From Acinetobacter sp. N54.MGS-139 (GTDB lineage Bacteria > Pseudomonadota > Gammaproteobacteria > Burkholderiales > Burkholderiaceae_F): a stretch of 23,177 nucleotides of DNA. A program made the translations under genes and the position numbers. The notes under the pieces are model-generated. The model was not told where the DNA came from. It was given only the letters and a program-made list of their open reading frames with translations, and did not search any database. Below, in pieces: positions 22,736 to 23,177 of the stretch; positions within the stretch are counted from its first letter, which is position 1, and each line of letters starts with the position of its first letter. The stretch is taken from NCBI GenBank assembly GCA_000980495.1, contig LARN01000032.1:1-23177 (forward strand), given 5' to 3'.

Positions 22736-22766
22736 TTATGATTTGCACGTGATTTAGGAGATCATT

Positions 22767-22952
22767 GTGAACAGAATCGGAGCCAAGCATCGTTGCCCCA
22801 AGTTTACGCCCCATCAGACATCTGTCTCTTTGAGCTGCAGCCGCAGACGCTGCCTCTTTATGTTGGGCTTTCAGCGTTATCAGACACGCGGAAAATTGGA
22901 TTTAAAAGATCATCCGGAATTGAATGATCTTTTCCACCAGACAGCGCATTAA
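22767..22952 (+). CDS. Small basic protein of 61 residues, family unknown
   Basis: GTG start with a strong Shine-Dalgarno AGGAG (22756-22760) at ideal spacing, TAA at 22950-22952, and tandem terminator hairpins 30 bases later: a complete gene layout. The N-terminal half is rich in Lys/Arg/His with three cysteines (C10, C24, C29; SLSCSRRRCLF). The C-terminal half is RYQTRGKLDLKDHPELND followed by LFHQTAH. This last part faintly recalls DUF1127-type tails (R..R..L..L...L.D), but I would not assign it. No signal peptide or membrane segment is clear. Function unknown; dual repeats upstream suggest it is regulated. Confidence 0.6.
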   Translation: MNRIGAKHRCPKFTPHQTSVSLSCSRRRCLFMLGFQRYQTRGKLDLKDHPELNDLFHQTAH

Positions 22953-22981
22953 TTCGCTGTTTGAAAACTTCGGAACGAACA

Positions 22982-23032
22982 CCGCAGACAAGCTCTGCGG
23001 TTCTTGTGCAGGCGCTGTTTCAGCGCCTTTTT
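22982..23032 (+). terminator. Tandem hairpins ending the 61-codon gene
   Basis: First hairpin: CCGCAGA (22982-22988) with TCTGCGG (22994-23000), then TTCTT. Second: AGGCGCTG (23010-23017) with CAGCGCCT (23021-23028), followed by TTTTTGCTTTTT, a strong intrinsic terminator. Confidence 0.85.
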
Positions 23033-23079
23033 GCTTTTTCGGCTGCGGAAATTCTTATTCTGTCTTGTCCTAGAAAAAG

Positions 23080-23098
23080 TTGACTCTTAAGGAGTCAA
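23080..23098 (+). promoter_or_regulatory. Hairpin enclosing a ribosome binding site
   Basis: TTGACTC (23080-23086), loop TTAAG, GAGTCAA (23092-23098). The Shine-Dalgarno AAGGAG (23089-23094) of the next gene lies in the loop and 3' arm, 7 bases before its ATG, so folding would reduce translation. Confidence 0.5.
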
Positions 23099-23101
23099 AT
23101 A

Positions 23102-23177
23102 ATGCAGTATGGAACACAAATAGGTTCGCTACTTACACGGGCCGAAACACAAAGGCTTGTCGTCGATTTGTACAAAC
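23102..23177 (+). CDS. N-terminal start of an unidentified protein (partial)
   Basis: ATG 23102 follows AAGGAG at 7 bases and the frame is open to the window edge, giving 25 residues (MQYGTQIGSLLTRAETQRL...). The visible part looks like an amphipathic helix. It is too short to name a family. A strong terminator lies 70 bases upstream, so it must have its own promoter in 23033-23080, where none is obvious. Confidence 0.6.
   Translation, partial: MQYGTQIGSLLTRAETQRLVVDLYK

Larger units (their letters stand above)
22342..22766. other. Gene-free region with repeats upstream of the 61-codon gene
   Basis: About 425 bases with no convincing gene. Seen here: GTTAATCCT twice, exactly 60 bases apart (22543-22551, 22603-22611); a run of T at 22560-22566 after a weak stem; a 6-bp hairpin TTGTTC-GAGA-GAACAA (22578-22593); a 9-bp hairpin (22606-22640); and a 13-base direct repeat (22657, 22723). 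The density of structure would suit a small RNA or a compound control region, but no promoter pair is clear. Confidence 0.4.

Overview
The window looks like chromosomal DNA of a host-associated betaproteobacterium, most likely the Sutterellaceae (Sutterella/Parasutterella type). This is inferred from gene order and protein style, not from a search. The minus-strand order leuS-lptE-holA-proA is typical of Burkholderiales, PpiD, UvrD and PanD are of proteobacterial type, and the genes have moderate GC. Most of the window is ordinary housekeeping sequence; the interesting material is in the gaps and at the edges.

Left part (1-5460). The tail of an unrecognised gene is followed by a complete IS110-family element of the IS1111 type, about 181-1715. 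Its transposase lies on the minus strand, short inverted repeats lie just inside both ends, and a non-coding segment of about 340 bases lies 3' of the transposase, where IS1111 elements encode their bridge (seeker) RNA. That segment holds a 12-base sequence exactly complementary to the host DNA touching one end of the element, and an 8-base sequence identical to the host DNA at the other end. These behave like the two target guides of a bridge RNA. Next come a tRNA-Asp, a dicarboxylate (DASS) transporter, and a tryptophan synthase beta gene (trpB) that stands alone behind a full transcription attenuator: a 25-residue leader peptide with five Trp codons and mutually exclusive 1:2, 2:3 and 3:4 hairpins. 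A second tRNA-Asp with the same promoter design follows trpB and shares a terminator with it.

Middle part (5461-17475). Plus-strand genes are ppiD (periplasmic folding factor), a GNAT acetyltransferase, a 60-residue two-helix membrane protein whose ribosome binding site sits in a palindrome, and a GntR/HutC-type regulator. Facing them is a long minus-strand run read from right to left: leuS, lptE, holA, proA, an RlmL-like 23S rRNA methyltransferase, and an M20-family metal amidohydrolase. lptE/holA overlap and holA/proA are 6 bases apart, so at least these are co-transcribed.

Right part (17476-23177). uvrD is read divergently from leuS. After it comes a gene-free stretch of about 620 bases at roughly 23% GC (hand count) with a repeated TAGATATA octamer and a 10-bp palindrome. 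panD follows. A minus-strand Fic-fold protein with a C-terminal winged helix has lost the catalytic His and acidic residue of the Fic motif. The window ends with a non-coding stretch carrying direct and inverted repeats, a 61-codon gene with a strong ribosome binding site and tandem terminators, and the first codons of an unidentified gene whose ribosome binding site lies in a hairpin.

No rRNA genes or CRISPR arrays were seen.
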